From Phenylobacterium hankyongense (GTDB lineage: Bacteria; Pseudomonadota; Alphaproteobacteria; Caulobacterales; Caulobacteraceae): a stretch of DNA of 64,000 nucleotides. The position numbers and the translations under genes are program-made. Numbering within the stretch: position 1 is the first letter of the stretch; each line of letters starts with the position of its first letter. This document shows, in pieces, positions 16,712 to 25,657 of this stretch. Location: positions 728,001-792,000 of the forward strand of contig NZ_QFYP01000001.1 in the NCBI RefSeq assembly GCF_003254505.1, given 5' to 3'. The notes below the pieces were generated by a model that did not search any database, had not been told where the DNA came from, and saw only the letters and a list, made by a program, of their open reading frames with translations.

Positions 16712-19195
16712 CTAGAACTTGTACGACAGCTGCACCGTCACCCGGCGCGGGAGCACGGTCCGGCCCACGAAAAAGGCCTGGCCGGCGTTCTGCAAGGTGC
16801 CCAGGCGGGGCGAGCCTTCGGTGACGGCCTGGCTGTCGAAGAGATTGTAGACGCTCAGTCCGGCGCGCAGCTTGTCGCCCCCGCGGACGGTCAACGTGTA
16901 GCCGAGGTCCAGCCTGACGACGTGGAAGGCCGGCAACTCGATGTTGTTGAGGTCGGAGGTGAAGGTGCGCCCGGTATAGGTGTCGAACAGCGCCGCATCG
17001 ATGCCGTCCTTGTTGTAGTAGAACCCGGCGTTCGCCATCCAGTCCGGCTGCCGGACCAGGGTGTTGCCGACGCAGTTCGTGCAGGCCGCGATGGGCGTGT
17101 ACCGGGTGTAGCGGTCGTGCTCGTAGGTGACGTTGCCCTCGAAGGTCAGGCCCTCGACGATCCGCAGCCTCACGTCGCCTTCGACGCCGTAGGAGCGCGT
17201 GGCGACCTGGTTGACCAGTTCGAGGAGGCCGCCGCCGGCCGGGTTGTTGAGCAGCTGAACGTTCTGGCGGTCGGTCAGCGTCGAATAGAAGGCCGACATC
17301 GACCCTGAGATCGGGCCGCTGGCGTATTTGAACCCGCCCTCGACCTGCTTGATGATTTCCGGACGATAGGTCTGCACGCCGGCCGCGCTGATCTGGACGG
17401 TGTTGAGCTGCGGCATGAAGTAGCCGCGCGAGGCGTTGACGAAGACGCTCAGGTTGTCGCTGACGCGGTAGAGCGCGCTGGCGGCCAGGGCCCAGGCGGT
17501 GGTGCTGACCGAGCCGTCGAGGAACTGGCCGTTGCCCCACTGGACCGTCGAGAGCAGCGGCGAAAGGCCCGGCGTGGTGTCGGTGACGAAGGCCCTCGAC
17601 CCCTCTCGCCGCACCCGCCCGTCCAAGGTCTCGACCCGGCCGCCGACATCGAGCTCCCACTTGCCGACCGAGACCTGGTCGGCGCCGTAGACCGCGTAGC
17701 GTTTCGCCTCGGCCCAGTTGTTGGTGTACTGCAGCCCCGCCCGCAGCAGGCCGTTGCGCGACACGATGGTCTGCACGCCGGTGGCGGTGTTGGTGACCGT
17801 CGCGTTGATCAGTTGCGGCGCGTTGGCGAAGTCGCCCAGGAACGCATAGCCGTAGTTGATGTCGCTCGCCTCCGTGCGCGCGGCGAAGGCGCCCAGCGTC
17901 AGGTGGTGGTCCCAACCGCCGGCCTGGATCTCCTTGGTCAGGTTCAGCTCGCCGGAGGCGGTGTTCAGCGGCCGAATGCGGTCGATGACCCGATCCGCCC
18001 AGAGAAGGTTGCCGGCCGGCACCGGCTGGCCGCTGTTGGCGTAGGTGAACACCGCGGTGTTGGCGGCGGGGTTGTAGCCGTAGGCCTGCAGGAAGCCGGC
18101 CTGCGTGGTCGGCAGGTTCTGGACGTTGTCGCCGCCGGCGAAGAGCGCGAAGGAGGTCTTGTAGCTGCCGACGTTGCCGCGGCCGTTCACGCCCCAGCCG
18201 TCGCCGAAGTCCTTCTTGAACTCGATGCCGACCTGGCCGCCCTTGCTCGCCGCGCCGTCGCCCACCTTGGTGCGGTATACGCCGTCGGGGGTGAGGTAGG
18301 AGATGCCCTCCAGCGCCGACGTCATGGTGGTGTAGATCGTCTTGCCGTCGTTGCCGGTCGGCCGCTTGTGCGTGTCGCCCGTCAGCGGGTAGTCGGCGAA
18401 GAACTGCACCTTGTCGTCGATGTATTGCCCGAAGATCGTGACGTAGCCGCCGTCGAACTCCTTCTTGATGTTGCCGCGGACCTGGTAGCCGTCCGTGGGC
18501 ATGCCGGACTTCAGCGGGCCCTCGTCGTAACGGTAGAAGCCGGAGAAGGCGTAGTAGAGCCCCGCGTCGGCGTTGAGCGGCCCGTTGGCGGCGAAGTCGG
18601 TGCGGATGCGGCCCAGTTCGCCCAGCTCGAGCTTCGCCTGGCCGTGGGTCTCAGCGGTTCCGGTCCGGTCGATGTAGTTGATCAGGCCGCCGACCGAGCC
18701 GCCGCCGAACAGGTTCGACACGCCGCCGTGCACGAACTCCAGGCGCTCGACCCCCAGGTCCGACCGGTAATAAACGTCCGGCGCGGAGGAGTTGAGACCG
18801 ATGCTCCCGATCACCGGGATGCCGTTGAACTCCAGCGGGGTGAATTGGTACTGCCCGCCGGACGGCAGGCCGGCCACGAAGACGTTGGCGGCCACTTCGC
18901 CGCCGCCGCCCTCGGCCTTCAGCATGGGGATGGTGGTCAGGATGTCGGCGGCGCTGTTGGCCTGAAGCCGTTCGAGCCGGTCCGAGCCGATGCTGGTCGC
19001 CTGCATCGGCGTGGTGAGCGCCGTGCGCGCCGCGCTGGTGCCGGTGACGATGAGGGTTTCGACCGTCGTTTCGCCGGGCGGCGGGGGCGCCGACGGCGGC
19101 GGGGCGGCCTGAGCCGCCGCCGCGTTCGCGGTCAACAGAGCCGCCGCGGCGATGGCCACGGTCGCTACGCTTCCAAAGAGCCTGGATCTGCCCAC
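16712..19195 (-). CDS. TonB-dependent outer-membrane receptor for oligosaccharides
   Basis: An 827-aa active outer-membrane transporter. A signal peptide (GRSRLFGSVATVAIAAAAL, then ANAAAAQA) precedes a proline-rich linker and the TonB box/plug start VETLIVTGTSAARTAL. The plug follows (to about residue 230; NLFGGGSVGGLINYID) and the beta-barrel ends in the terminal aromatic signature VQLSYKF. The GTG start at 19195 is set by the signal peptide and a GGGGAGG site 7 bases upstream. Two LacI-type operators lie in the divergent promoter shared with the GH63-like gene. The neighbours suggest uptake of plant oligosaccharides. Confidence 0.92.
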   Translation of the reverse strand: MGRSRLFGSVATVAIAAAALLTANAAAAQAAPPPSAPPPPGETTVETLIVTGTSAARTALTTPMQATSIGSDRLERLQANSAADILTTIPMLKAEGGGGEVAANVFVAGLPSGGQYQFTPLEFNGIPVIGSIGLNSSAPDVYYRSDLGVERLEFVHGGVSNLFGGGSVGGLINYIDRTGTAETHGQAKLELGELGRIRTDFAANGPLNADAGLYYAFSGFYRYDEGPLKSGMPTDGYQVRGNIKKEFDGGYVTIFGQYIDDKVQFFADYPLTGDTHKRPTGNDGKTIYTTMTSALEGISYLTPDGVYRTKVGDGAASKGGQVGIEFKKDFGDGWGVNGRGNVGSYKTSFALFAGGDNVQNLPTTQAGFLQAYGYNPAANTAVFTYANSGQPVPAGNLLWADRVIDRIRPLNTASGELNLTKEIQAGGWDHHLTLGAFAARTEASDINYGYAFLGDFANAPQLINATVTNTATGVQTIVSRNGLLRAGLQYTNNWAEAKRYAVYGADQVSVGKWELDVGGRVETLDGRVRREGSRAFVTDTTPGLSPLLSTVQWGNGQFLDGSVSTTAWALAASALYRVSDNLSVFVNASRGYFMPQLNTVQISAAGVQTYRPEIIKQVEGGFKYASGPISGSMSAFYSTLTDRQNVQLLNNPAGGGLLELVNQVATRSYGVEGDVRLRIVEGLTFEGNVTYEHDRYTRYTPIAACTNCVGNTLVRQPDWMANAGFYYNKDGIDAALFDTYTGRTFTSDLNNIELPAFHVVRLDLGYTLTVRGGDKLRAGLSVYNLFDSQAVTEGSPRLGTLQNAGQAFFVGRTVLPRRVTVQLSYKF

Positions 19196-19272
19196 GTCCT
19201 GTCCTCCCCTTCGCGCCGAAGCGCGTCGCGCTGCTCTTACTGGCTGCGCACGAAATTCCGCCTTTACTGACG

Positions 19273-19284
19273 GTAATCGATTAC
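19273..19284. promoter_or_regulatory. LacI-family operator 1 (perfect palindrome)
   Basis: GTAATCGATTAC is a perfect 12-bp palindrome with the central CG flanked by T-rich and A-rich arms, typical of LacI/GalR-family sites. It lies about 78 bases upstream of the TonB receptor start and overlaps a possible -10 box TGTAAT on the minus strand (19285-19280). The LacI gene is 1.5 kb away. Confidence 0.65.
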
Positions 19285-19364
19285 ATATTTCGGAATCGAG
19301 ACGTGCGCAATCCCCCATTTTTAACCACGATCGGCCATCTTGCCGTCTCCGCAACTCTGTGAGA

Positions 19365-19378
19365 TGTAACCGTTTACA
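19365..19378. promoter_or_regulatory. LacI-family operator 2
   Basis: TGTAACCGTTTACA is a 14-bp near-perfect palindrome of the same type as the site at 19273-19284 (shared pattern GTAA-N-CG-N-TTAC). It lies 29 bases before the ATG of the GH63-like gene and overlaps a possible plus-strand -10 (TGTAAC). Two matching sites in one divergent intergenic region support control by the LacI protein encoded next door. Confidence 0.65.
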
Positions 19379-19407
19379 GACGAGAACGACCGAGTGAGGC
19401 GCGTACG

Positions 19408-20700
19408 ATGCAGGTGGATGAAACGGCTCGGCCAAGTGATCTGAAGATTTGGCGGTCGGCGGCGGTCGAGATCCTCAGGAAGAATGACCGCGGCGGGTAC
19501 ACCGTGCCGACGGACCATCTCTATCCGTTCCAGTGGAACTGGGACTCCGCCTTCTGCGCCATGGGCATCGCCACGTTCGACATTGATCGCGCCTGGGCCG
19601 AGCTCGAGTCTCTTTACCTGGGCCAGTGGAGCAACGGCCTGTTGCCGCACATCGTCTTCCACGACGTCGTCGACAGCTACTACCCCGGACCCGAGGTCTG
19701 GGGGGCGAACCACAGCCCGCAGACCTCGGGCATAAGCCAGCCGCCGGTGACGGCCACGTCCGCGCGGTTCATCCTCGACCGCGCCAAGGGCGACGAGCGG
19801 TCGGAGGCGCGCGCCGCGGCGCTTTACCCGAAGATCCTGGCGCTGCACGACTGGTGGGCCCGGGAGCGGGACCCCGACGGGACCGGCCTGGTGGGCGTCC
19901 TGCATCCCTGGGAGTCGGGGGCCGACAACTCGCCGGTGTGGGACGGCCCGCTGAACGGCACGCCGGCCACCCAAACGGTCTTCAATCGCCGCGACGTCGC
20001 CCTCGTGGACGCCACCATGCGGCCGCGGCAATGGGAGTACGAGCGCTACATCTACCTGGTGGAGCTCTATCGCAGCCTCGGCTGGGACGGCCCCAGGATG
20101 TGGGCGCAGACCCCCTTCAAGGTGGCGGACGTCGGGCTGAACGCGATCCTGATGCGCGACGAGCACGACCTGCGGTTCCTGGCCACCCGGTTCGGGACGG
20201 AGGCCGAGCGGCGGCGGCTGTCGGCGCGCGCGGCCCAGCGCCAGAAGGGGCTGGAGACGCTGTGGGACGCCAAGGCCGGCGCCTACTATTCGCGCGACCT
20301 GGTCAGCGGCGAGCCGATCCCGATCGCCTCCCATGCGGGCTTCCTGCCGCTGTGGGGCGGGCTCGACAGCCCCGACCGCGTCGCCCGGCTGGCGGCCGAG
20401 CTCCGGCGCTGGCTGGACCTCTGCCAGTTCGGCGCGCCGACCATGGCCCCGGACAGCCCGGAGTTCGACCAGCGGCGCTATTGGCGCGGCCCGGTGTGGG
20501 CCATCGTCAACTGGATGATCGGCGACGGCCTCGCCCGGCATGGCGTCGACGACCTGGCGCAGCGGCTGCGCGACGACACCCGCCGGCTGATGGAACAGGC
20601 CGGCTTCTGCGAATACTACGATCCCCTCACCGGCGAGGGCCTGGGCGGCGGCGTGTTCTCGTGGACCGCGGCGGTCGGCCTGGCCTGGGCCCTGGCCTGA
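19408..20700 (+). CDS. GH63/MGH1-like glycoside hydrolase ((alpha/alpha)6 barrel)
   Basis: A 430-aa cytoplasmic glycosidase without a signal peptide. It resembles the GH63 C-terminal/mannosylglycerate-hydrolase group: PFQWNWDSAF (40-49), HPWESGADNSPVWD (166-179) with likely acid Asp173, YWRGPVWAIVNW near 360, and YYDPLTGEGLGGGVFSW at the C-terminus with likely base Glu410. It would release a hexose from a short alpha-linked oligosaccharide or glycoside. It is transcribed divergently from the TonB receptor, and the LacI gene follows 66 bases later, so importer, hydrolase and regulator form one module. Confidence 0.8.
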   Translation: MQVDETARPSDLKIWRSAAVEILRKNDRGGYTVPTDHLYPFQWNWDSAFCAMGIATFDIDRAWAELESLYLGQWSNGLLPHIVFHDVVDSYYPGPEVWGANHSPQTSGISQPPVTATSARFILDRAKGDERSEARAAALYPKILALHDWWARERDPDGTGLVGVLHPWESGADNSPVWDGPLNGTPATQTVFNRRDVALVDATMRPRQWEYERYIYLVELYRSLGWDGPRMWAQTPFKVADVGLNAILMRDEHDLRFLATRFGTEAERRRLSARAAQRQKGLETLWDAKAGAYYSRDLVSGEPIPIASHAGFLPLWGGLDSPDRVARLAAELRRWLDLCQFGAPTMAPDSPEFDQRRYWRGPVWAIVNWMIGDGLARHGVDDLAQRLRDDTRRLMEQAGFCEYYDPLTGEGLGGGVFSWTAAVGLAWALA

Positions 20701-20766
20701 GGATTGCGTGAGGCCGACGGCCTCAACTATACCGGAGGCTCAACCTGGAGGGGTTGTGACACCGAC

Positions 20767-21780
20767 ATGGTAAGCATTCGCGATGTCTCGGCCGCGGCAG
20801 GCGTTTCCGTCGCGACGGTGTCGCGCGCGCTGACCATGCCGGATCGTGTCGCCAAGGCGACGCGGGACCGGGTGCTGAAGGTCACCGAGGAACTGGGGTA
20901 CCACCCCAATCTGGTCGCCCGCAGCCTCCGCTCTCAGCAGTCGCGCCTGATCGTGGTCCTGGTCACCAACATCGCCAATCCGATGCTGTCGCGGTGTATC
21001 CGCGGCATCGAGAAGCTGGCGCGGGAGCTCGGGTACTCCGTCCTGCTCGGCGACACCCAGAACGACAATCTGATCGAAGCCAGCTACATCCGCCTGCTGG
21101 CGGCGCGGCAGGTGGATGGGGTCATCCTGCTCAGCTCGCGCCTGCACGGCCGGGTCACCGACCTGATCCTGAAGGCCAACCCCCAGGCCGCCGTCGTCAA
21201 CGCCTGCGCCTGCCTCGATGTGACGCCCTGCTCCACCGTCGGCATCGACGACGTCGGCTCCGCCCGGGTCATGACCGAGCACCTGCTGTCGCTCGGCCAC
21301 CGGCGGATCGCGGTCCTGACCGGGCCGGAAGAGAGCCCGCATTCGCGCGACCGCATGTTCGGCTATCGCCTGCAGCTGCGGGCCGCCGGCGTGCAGTTCG
21401 ACGAAAGCCTGGTGGTCTCCGGGGAGTTCACCATGAAGTCGGGCGCGGATGCGGTGGATCGCGTGCTGGCCATCCCCACCCGGCCCACGGCCCTGTTCTG
21501 CTTCAACGACGAGATGGCCATCGGCGCCATCCAGCGGCTTACCGCCCTGGGCCACAGCGTCCCCGGCGACATATCGGTCGCGGGTTTCGACGACATCGAG
21601 TTCGCCGCCTTCACCAGCCCGGCGCTGACCACCATCCACCAGCCGACCGCCGACATGGGCACGACCGCCATGAACCTGCTGCATCGCCGCCTGAGCGGAG
21701 AAATGCAGGTGGAGACCGTCACCCTGCCCACCGAGCTGATGATCCGCCAGACGACCGCGCCGCCACGCGCCGAGCCGTGA
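20767..21780 (+). CDS. LacI family transcriptional repressor
   Basis: A 337-aa sugar-responsive repressor. The N-terminal helix-turn-helix (IRDVSAAAGVSVATVSRAL, residues 4-22) and the hinge helix region (NLVARSLRSQQ) are typical, followed by a periplasmic-binding-protein-like effector domain (DGVILLSS, GHRRIAVLTG, VAGFDDIEFA). The ATG at 20767 places the HTH at the usual distance; the GGAGGGG upstream is 13 bases away, a little far. Its likely targets are the two operators at 19273 and 19365. The effector is probably the product of the neighbouring glycosidase. Confidence 0.93.
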   Translation: MVSIRDVSAAAGVSVATVSRALTMPDRVAKATRDRVLKVTEELGYHPNLVARSLRSQQSRLIVVLVTNIANPMLSRCIRGIEKLARELGYSVLLGDTQNDNLIEASYIRLLAARQVDGVILLSSRLHGRVTDLILKANPQAAVVNACACLDVTPCSTVGIDDVGSARVMTEHLLSLGHRRIAVLTGPEESPHSRDRMFGYRLQLRAAGVQFDESLVVSGEFTMKSGADAVDRVLAIPTRPTALFCFNDEMAIGAIQRLTALGHSVPGDISVAGFDDIEFAAFTSPALTTIHQPTADMGTTAMNLLHRRLSGEMQVETVTLPTELMIRQTTAPPRAEP

Positions 21781-21898
21781 CCAGCCGGACGCGGCCGCAA
21801 GGTCGTTGTCATCCGACAGTTGCCGCGCCCTGCGGCCGCCGTACGATCGGGGCGAACCGCGCTCCTCGCGGCGCGTTCCGGCGTCGTGGAGCCTGACC

Positions 21899-22852
21899 CT
21901 GCCTGACCGAGACGACGCCGCCGCCGACAGCTCGCTCCGCGTCGTGCTCGCCGCGCTGGCCGGCAACATGGCGATCGCCATCACCAAGTTCGCCGCCTTC
22001 GGCTTCACCCGCTCCACGGCCATGCTCACCGAGGCGATCCACTCGCTGGTGGACAGCGCCGACCAGCTGTTGCTGCTGATCGGCCAGAAGCGCGCGGCCC
22101 GGCCGCCGGACGAGACCCATCCCTTCGGCTACGGGATGGAGATCTACTTCTGGTCGTTCACCGTCGCCCTGATGATCTTCCTGCTCGGCGGGACGGTGTC
22201 GGTCTGGCAGGGCGTCCACAAGCTCCTGCACCCGGCGCAGATCAGCCGCCCGTGGATCAACCTCGTGGTGCTGGCGGTGTCGGCGCTGTTCGAGGGCGCC
22301 TCGTTCGCCGTCGCCTATCGGGAGTACCGGCGGGTGGTGCAGGGCCGCGACGTGCGCATCCTGCGCTTCCTGCAGCTCAGCAAGGACCCCAACCTGTTCG
22401 CGACGCTGCTGGAGGACGGGGCGGCGCTGATCGGCCTCTCCATCGCCGCCCTCGGCGTGGTCGGCTCCGGCTGGCTGGGGCTGGCGTGGGCGGACGGCGC
22501 GGCCTCGGTGGGCATCGGCCTGCTGCTGGTGGCGGTGGCGGCGTTCATGGCCAACGAGACCCGCAGCCTGATCGCCGGCGAAGCTGCGGTTCCGCGGATC
22601 GTCGCCGCCGCGCGCGAGGCGCTTCGGGACCCGAGGGTGAGCGAGGTGATCGACGTCGCCAGCCTGCACCTCGGCCCGCGCTCCATCCTGGTGGTCGTCA
22701 CCCTGCGGTTCCGCAGCGGCCTCTCCGGCGACGAGGTGCAGCAGGCCGCGGCCGAGCTGGCGGCCAAGGTGCGCGCCGCGGACCCGCGGATCTGCGGCGT
22801 CTACCTGAGCCCGGGGGACATCGGGCCCGGTCAGCCGGCGAAGGCGGCGTAG
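21899..22852 (+). CDS. Cation diffusion facilitator (CDF) family metal exporter
   Basis: A six-helix divalent-metal/H+ antiporter with a C-terminal cytoplasmic domain, about 317 aa. The first helices carry FGFTRSTAMLTEAIHSLVDSAD, in which His and Asp of HSLVD are metal ligands, and helix 5 has LLEDGAALIG with the second ligand pair. The metal (Zn, Fe or Mn) cannot be told. No ATG or GTG start lies near the expected N-terminus. A CTG at 21899 has GGAG 7 bases upstream and matches the usual family start; a TTG at 21806 would add an arginine-rich, non-conserved tail. Its 3' end overlaps the convergent APC gene by 22 bases. Confidence 0.85.
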   Translation: MPDRDDAAADSSLRVVLAALAGNMAIAITKFAAFGFTRSTAMLTEAIHSLVDSADQLLLLIGQKRAARPPDETHPFGYGMEIYFWSFTVALMIFLLGGTVSVWQGVHKLLHPAQISRPWINLVVLAVSALFEGASFAVAYREYRRVVQGRDVRILRFLQLSKDPNLFATLLEDGAALIGLSIAALGVVGSGWLGLAWADGAASVGIGLLLVAVAAFMANETRSLIAGEAAVPRIVAAAREALRDPRVSEVIDVASLHLGPRSILVVVTLRFRSGLSGDEVQQAAAELAAKVRAADPRICGVYLSPGDIGPGQPAKAA

Positions 22853-24057
22853 CTGGTCCACACGCAGAAGGCCGCGGCCAGCACCGCCAGGGCGCGCGCC
22901 ATCAGCCGGCCCGCGGGCCGCTCCAGGGCGCCGGCGAACCGCAGCAGCGCCAGCGAGCACAGGAAATACATCGCCATGTTGGCCAGCACGGCGACGTTGA
23001 TCAGGGCGTTGAACTGCTTGGTCAGGGTGGGCGACAGGGTGACCAGGGCGACCATCGACATCAGGGCCCCGGTCAGCAGCACCCCGCGCACCGGCAGCCG
23101 GGCGTTCTCGGCCAGCAGGGCCTTGGGCAGGTAGCCGCTGGCCGCGCCGGAGCGCGCCGCCTCCGCCGTCACCAGGATCCAGCCGCCCAGGGTGCCCAGG
23201 GTCTTGGCGAGCGCGCACGCCGCCACCAGGCCGCCCGCCAGCGGCCCCACCAGCCGGGAAACCACGTCGGCGAAGGGCGCGGTGGAGCGGGCGAGCTCCA
23301 CCGCCGGGATGACGCCCATCACCGCCGCGGTCGCCGCCGCATAGACCACGGAGGCCAGGGCCACGCCGCCGACCGCGGCGATCGGCAGGTTGCGCTTGGG
23401 GTCGTCGAGCGCCTTGGCCGCGATGGTTGCGCTCTCCAGGCCGAGGTAGGCCCAGAAGATCAGCACCAGGGAGCCCGGGATCACCTGCGGCAGGGGCTTG
23501 CCGCTGACGTTCCAGGAGCCGAAGAACACCGCCGGATCGAAGGCCGCGAAGCCGAAGCCGATGGCCGCGGCGATCGGCACGAGGCCGATCAGCAGGGTCG
23601 AGCCGCTGAGCCAGGCCACCAGCCTTGGGCCACGCAGGTTGGCGAGCGCCATCAGCCAGACCACGCCGATGGCGCCGAGCGCCGTCGGCCACGGCCCGAT
23701 CAGCCCCGGCAGGAACACCGCCAGATAGCCCACCGCGGCGATGGCGATGGCCACGTTGCCGAACCAGCAGGAGGCCCAGTAGGCCGCCCAGGCCACGAAG
23801 CCGGCCGCCGGATGCAGGGCGTCGGCGGGATAGCGCACCAGGCCGTCCGGGTCCGGGCGCAGCACGCCGAGCATGGCGAACACCCCGGCCAGCGCCATGG
23901 CCCCGGTGGCCGAGATCGCCCAGCCGATCAGGCTGGCGCTGCCGATGGCCGCGAGCGAGGCCGGCAGCAGGAACAGGCCCGAGCCGATCATGTTGCCGGC
24001 GACCAGCAAGGTGGCGGTGAGCGGGCCCAGCCCCCGGCGGGCGGCCGCCTGGCTCAC
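22831..24057 (-). CDS. APC superfamily amino acid/amine permease
   Basis: A 408-aa inner-membrane permease with 12 predicted helices. Helix 1 has the APC signature VAGNMIGSGLFLLPASLA (GxG-type substrate site) and helix 6 has FWAYLGLESATI. The loop KALDDPKRNLPIA after helix 6 is a classic APC motif. AdiC/PotE-like antiporters and amino acid importers are the nearest relatives. The GTG start at 24057 overlaps the stop of the upstream oxidoreductase (GTGA), so it is coupled to it. With the Rieske gene upstream, an amine or amino acid derivative is a plausible substrate. Confidence 0.88.
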   Translation of the reverse strand: MSQAAARRGLGPLTATLLVAGNMIGSGLFLLPASLAAIGSASLIGWAISATGAMALAGVFAMLGVLRPDPDGLVRYPADALHPAAGFVAWAAYWASCWFGNVAIAIAAVGYLAVFLPGLIGPWPTALGAIGVVWLMALANLRGPRLVAWLSGSTLLIGLVPIAAAIGFGFAAFDPAVFFGSWNVSGKPLPQVIPGSLVLIFWAYLGLESATIAAKALDDPKRNLPIAAVGGVALASVVYAAATAAVMGVIPAVELARSTAPFADVVSRLVGPLAGGLVAACALAKTLGTLGGWILVTAEAARSGAASGYLPKALLAENARLPVRGVLLTGALMSMVALVTLSPTLTKQFNALINVAVLANMAMYFLCSLALLRFAGALERPAGRLMARALAVLAAAFCVWTSYAAFAG

Positions 24058-25655
24058 GCGGCGCGGAGCCGGCCGCGGCGGGCGTCGCGAACGATCTCCC
24101 GCGCGGCGTTGTGGCCCGGCGCGCCGGTGACCCCGCCGCCGGGATGGGTGCCGGCGCCGCACTGGTAGAGGCCGGCCAGCGGCGTGCGGTAGTCGCCCGC
24201 GCCCAGCACCGGCCGGGCGGAGAACATCTGATCCAGACTGAGGTTGCCGTGCATGATGTCCCCGCCGACCAGGCCGAAGGTGCGCTCAAGGTCCAGCGGC
24301 GACAAGACCTGGCGGCCGAGCACCGAGGCGGCGAAGCCGGGCGCCTGCTTGTCCACCGTGGCGATCATCAGGTCGGCGACCTCCTCGCGGTGGTCGTCCC
24401 AGGAGCGGCCGCCGGACAGCACCGGGGCCACGTGCTGGCAGAACAGGCTGGCCACGTGCCGGCCGGCCGGCGCCAGGCTGTCGTCGAGAGTGGACGGGAT
24501 CAGCATCTCGACGATCGGCTCGCGCGACCAGCCGAACTGGCGGGCGTCGTTGTAGGCCCGCTCCATGTAGGCGAGGCTGGGGGCGACGATGATCCCGGCG
24601 GTCAGGTGGTCGCCGGGACCCGGCAGGCAGCTGAAGTTCGGCAGCCCGGACAGCGCCACGTTCATCCGGAAGGTGCCCGAGCCGGAGCGGTAGTTGTCGA
24701 TGCGTTCGGCGAAGTCCGTGGGCTGGACGGCGCGGTCCACCAGCTTGCCGAACAACAGCTTCGGATTGAGGTTGGAGACCACGGCGCGGGCGCGGATCGT
24801 CTCGCCCCTGTCGGTCACCACGCCCACCGCGCGGCCCTTTTCAGTCAGCACCTCGGCGACGGCGACGCCGGTGCGGATCTCCACGCCGCGCTCGCGGCAG
24901 CAGGCGGCCATCGCCTGGGTGATCGCGCCCATGCCGCCGATGGCGTGGCCCCAGGCGCCCTTCTTGCCGTTCACCTCGCCGAACACGTGGTGCAGCAGCA
25001 CATAGGCCGAGCCCGGCGTGTAGGGGCTGGCGTAGTTGCCGACCACGCCGTCGAAGCCGAACACCGCCTTGATCGGATCGCTCTCGAACCAGCCGTCCAG
25101 CCAGTCGCCGGCCGACTGGGAGAACAGCGCCAAGAGGTCGCGCTTGCCAGTCATGTCGAGCTTGGAGAGCCGCCGGCCCAGGCTGGCGCTCTTCAGCAGT
25201 TCCGGGATCGCCTTGGCGAACCCGCCCTCGACCAGGTTCGGCGGGGTCTCCAGCACCAGTTCGCGCAGCACGTCGGCGATGGCGTCCAGCCGGTCGCCGT
25301 AGGCGTCCAGGCGCTCGGCGTCGCGGACCGAGAACCGCGCCACCTCCGACTTGGTGCGGCCCTCGCCGGTGGCCAGGTAGTCGCCGTCCAGGGGCAGGAA
25401 GTTGGCGACCTTGCGCCCCACCACCTTCAGCCCGTGGCGGTGCAGCTCCAGGTCGCGGATGACCTTGGGATTGAGCAGGGAGACCGTGTAGCTGGCCACC
25501 GAGTTGCGGAAGCCCGGGAAGAACTCCTCGGTGACGGCGGCGCCGCCGACCACGTCGCGGCGCTCCAGCACGGTGACCTTCAGGCCGGCGGCCGCGAGGT
25601 AGGCGGCGCAGGTCAGGCCGTTGTGGCCGCCGCCGATGATGACGATGTCGCTCAT
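24054..25655 (-). CDS. PYROXD2/CrtI-like FAD-dependent oxidoreductase
   Basis: A 533-aa flavoprotein. The dinucleotide-binding motif IIGGGHNGLTCAAYLAAAG (residues 5-23) with VLERRDVVGG and the C-terminal FAD motif GLYQCGAGTHPGGGVTGAPG are those of the phytoene-desaturase superfamily, in the PYROXD2-like branch. There are no other carotenoid genes, so a carotenoid role is unlikely. It starts 2 bases after the Rieske gene stop and overlaps the APC gene, so all three are one translation-coupled unit. Its substrate is unknown. Confidence 0.85.
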   Translation of the reverse strand: MSDIVIIGGGHNGLTCAAYLAAAGLKVTVLERRDVVGGAAVTEEFFPGFRNSVASYTVSLLNPKVIRDLELHRHGLKVVGRKVANFLPLDGDYLATGEGRTKSEVARFSVRDAERLDAYGDRLDAIADVLRELVLETPPNLVEGGFAKAIPELLKSASLGRRLSKLDMTGKRDLLALFSQSAGDWLDGWFESDPIKAVFGFDGVVGNYASPYTPGSAYVLLHHVFGEVNGKKGAWGHAIGGMGAITQAMAACCRERGVEIRTGVAVAEVLTEKGRAVGVVTDRGETIRARAVVSNLNPKLLFGKLVDRAVQPTDFAERIDNYRSGSGTFRMNVALSGLPNFSCLPGPGDHLTAGIIVAPSLAYMERAYNDARQFGWSREPIVEMLIPSTLDDSLAPAGRHVASLFCQHVAPVLSGGRSWDDHREEVADLMIATVDKQAPGFAASVLGRQVLSPLDLERTFGLVGGDIMHGNLSLDQMFSARPVLGAGDYRTPLAGLYQCGAGTHPGGGVTGAPGHNAAREIVRDARRGRLRAA

Positions 25656-25657
25656 GC

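Noticed and set aside
22252-24168. 638-aa plus-strand open frame over the CDF and APC genes
   Set aside because: Low-complexity Arg/Gly/His protein antisense or out of frame to two clear transporters.
24054-25655. Calling the FAD oxidoreductase a carotenoid desaturase
   Set aside because: No other carotenoid gene is present and the closest pattern is the PYROXD2-like branch.
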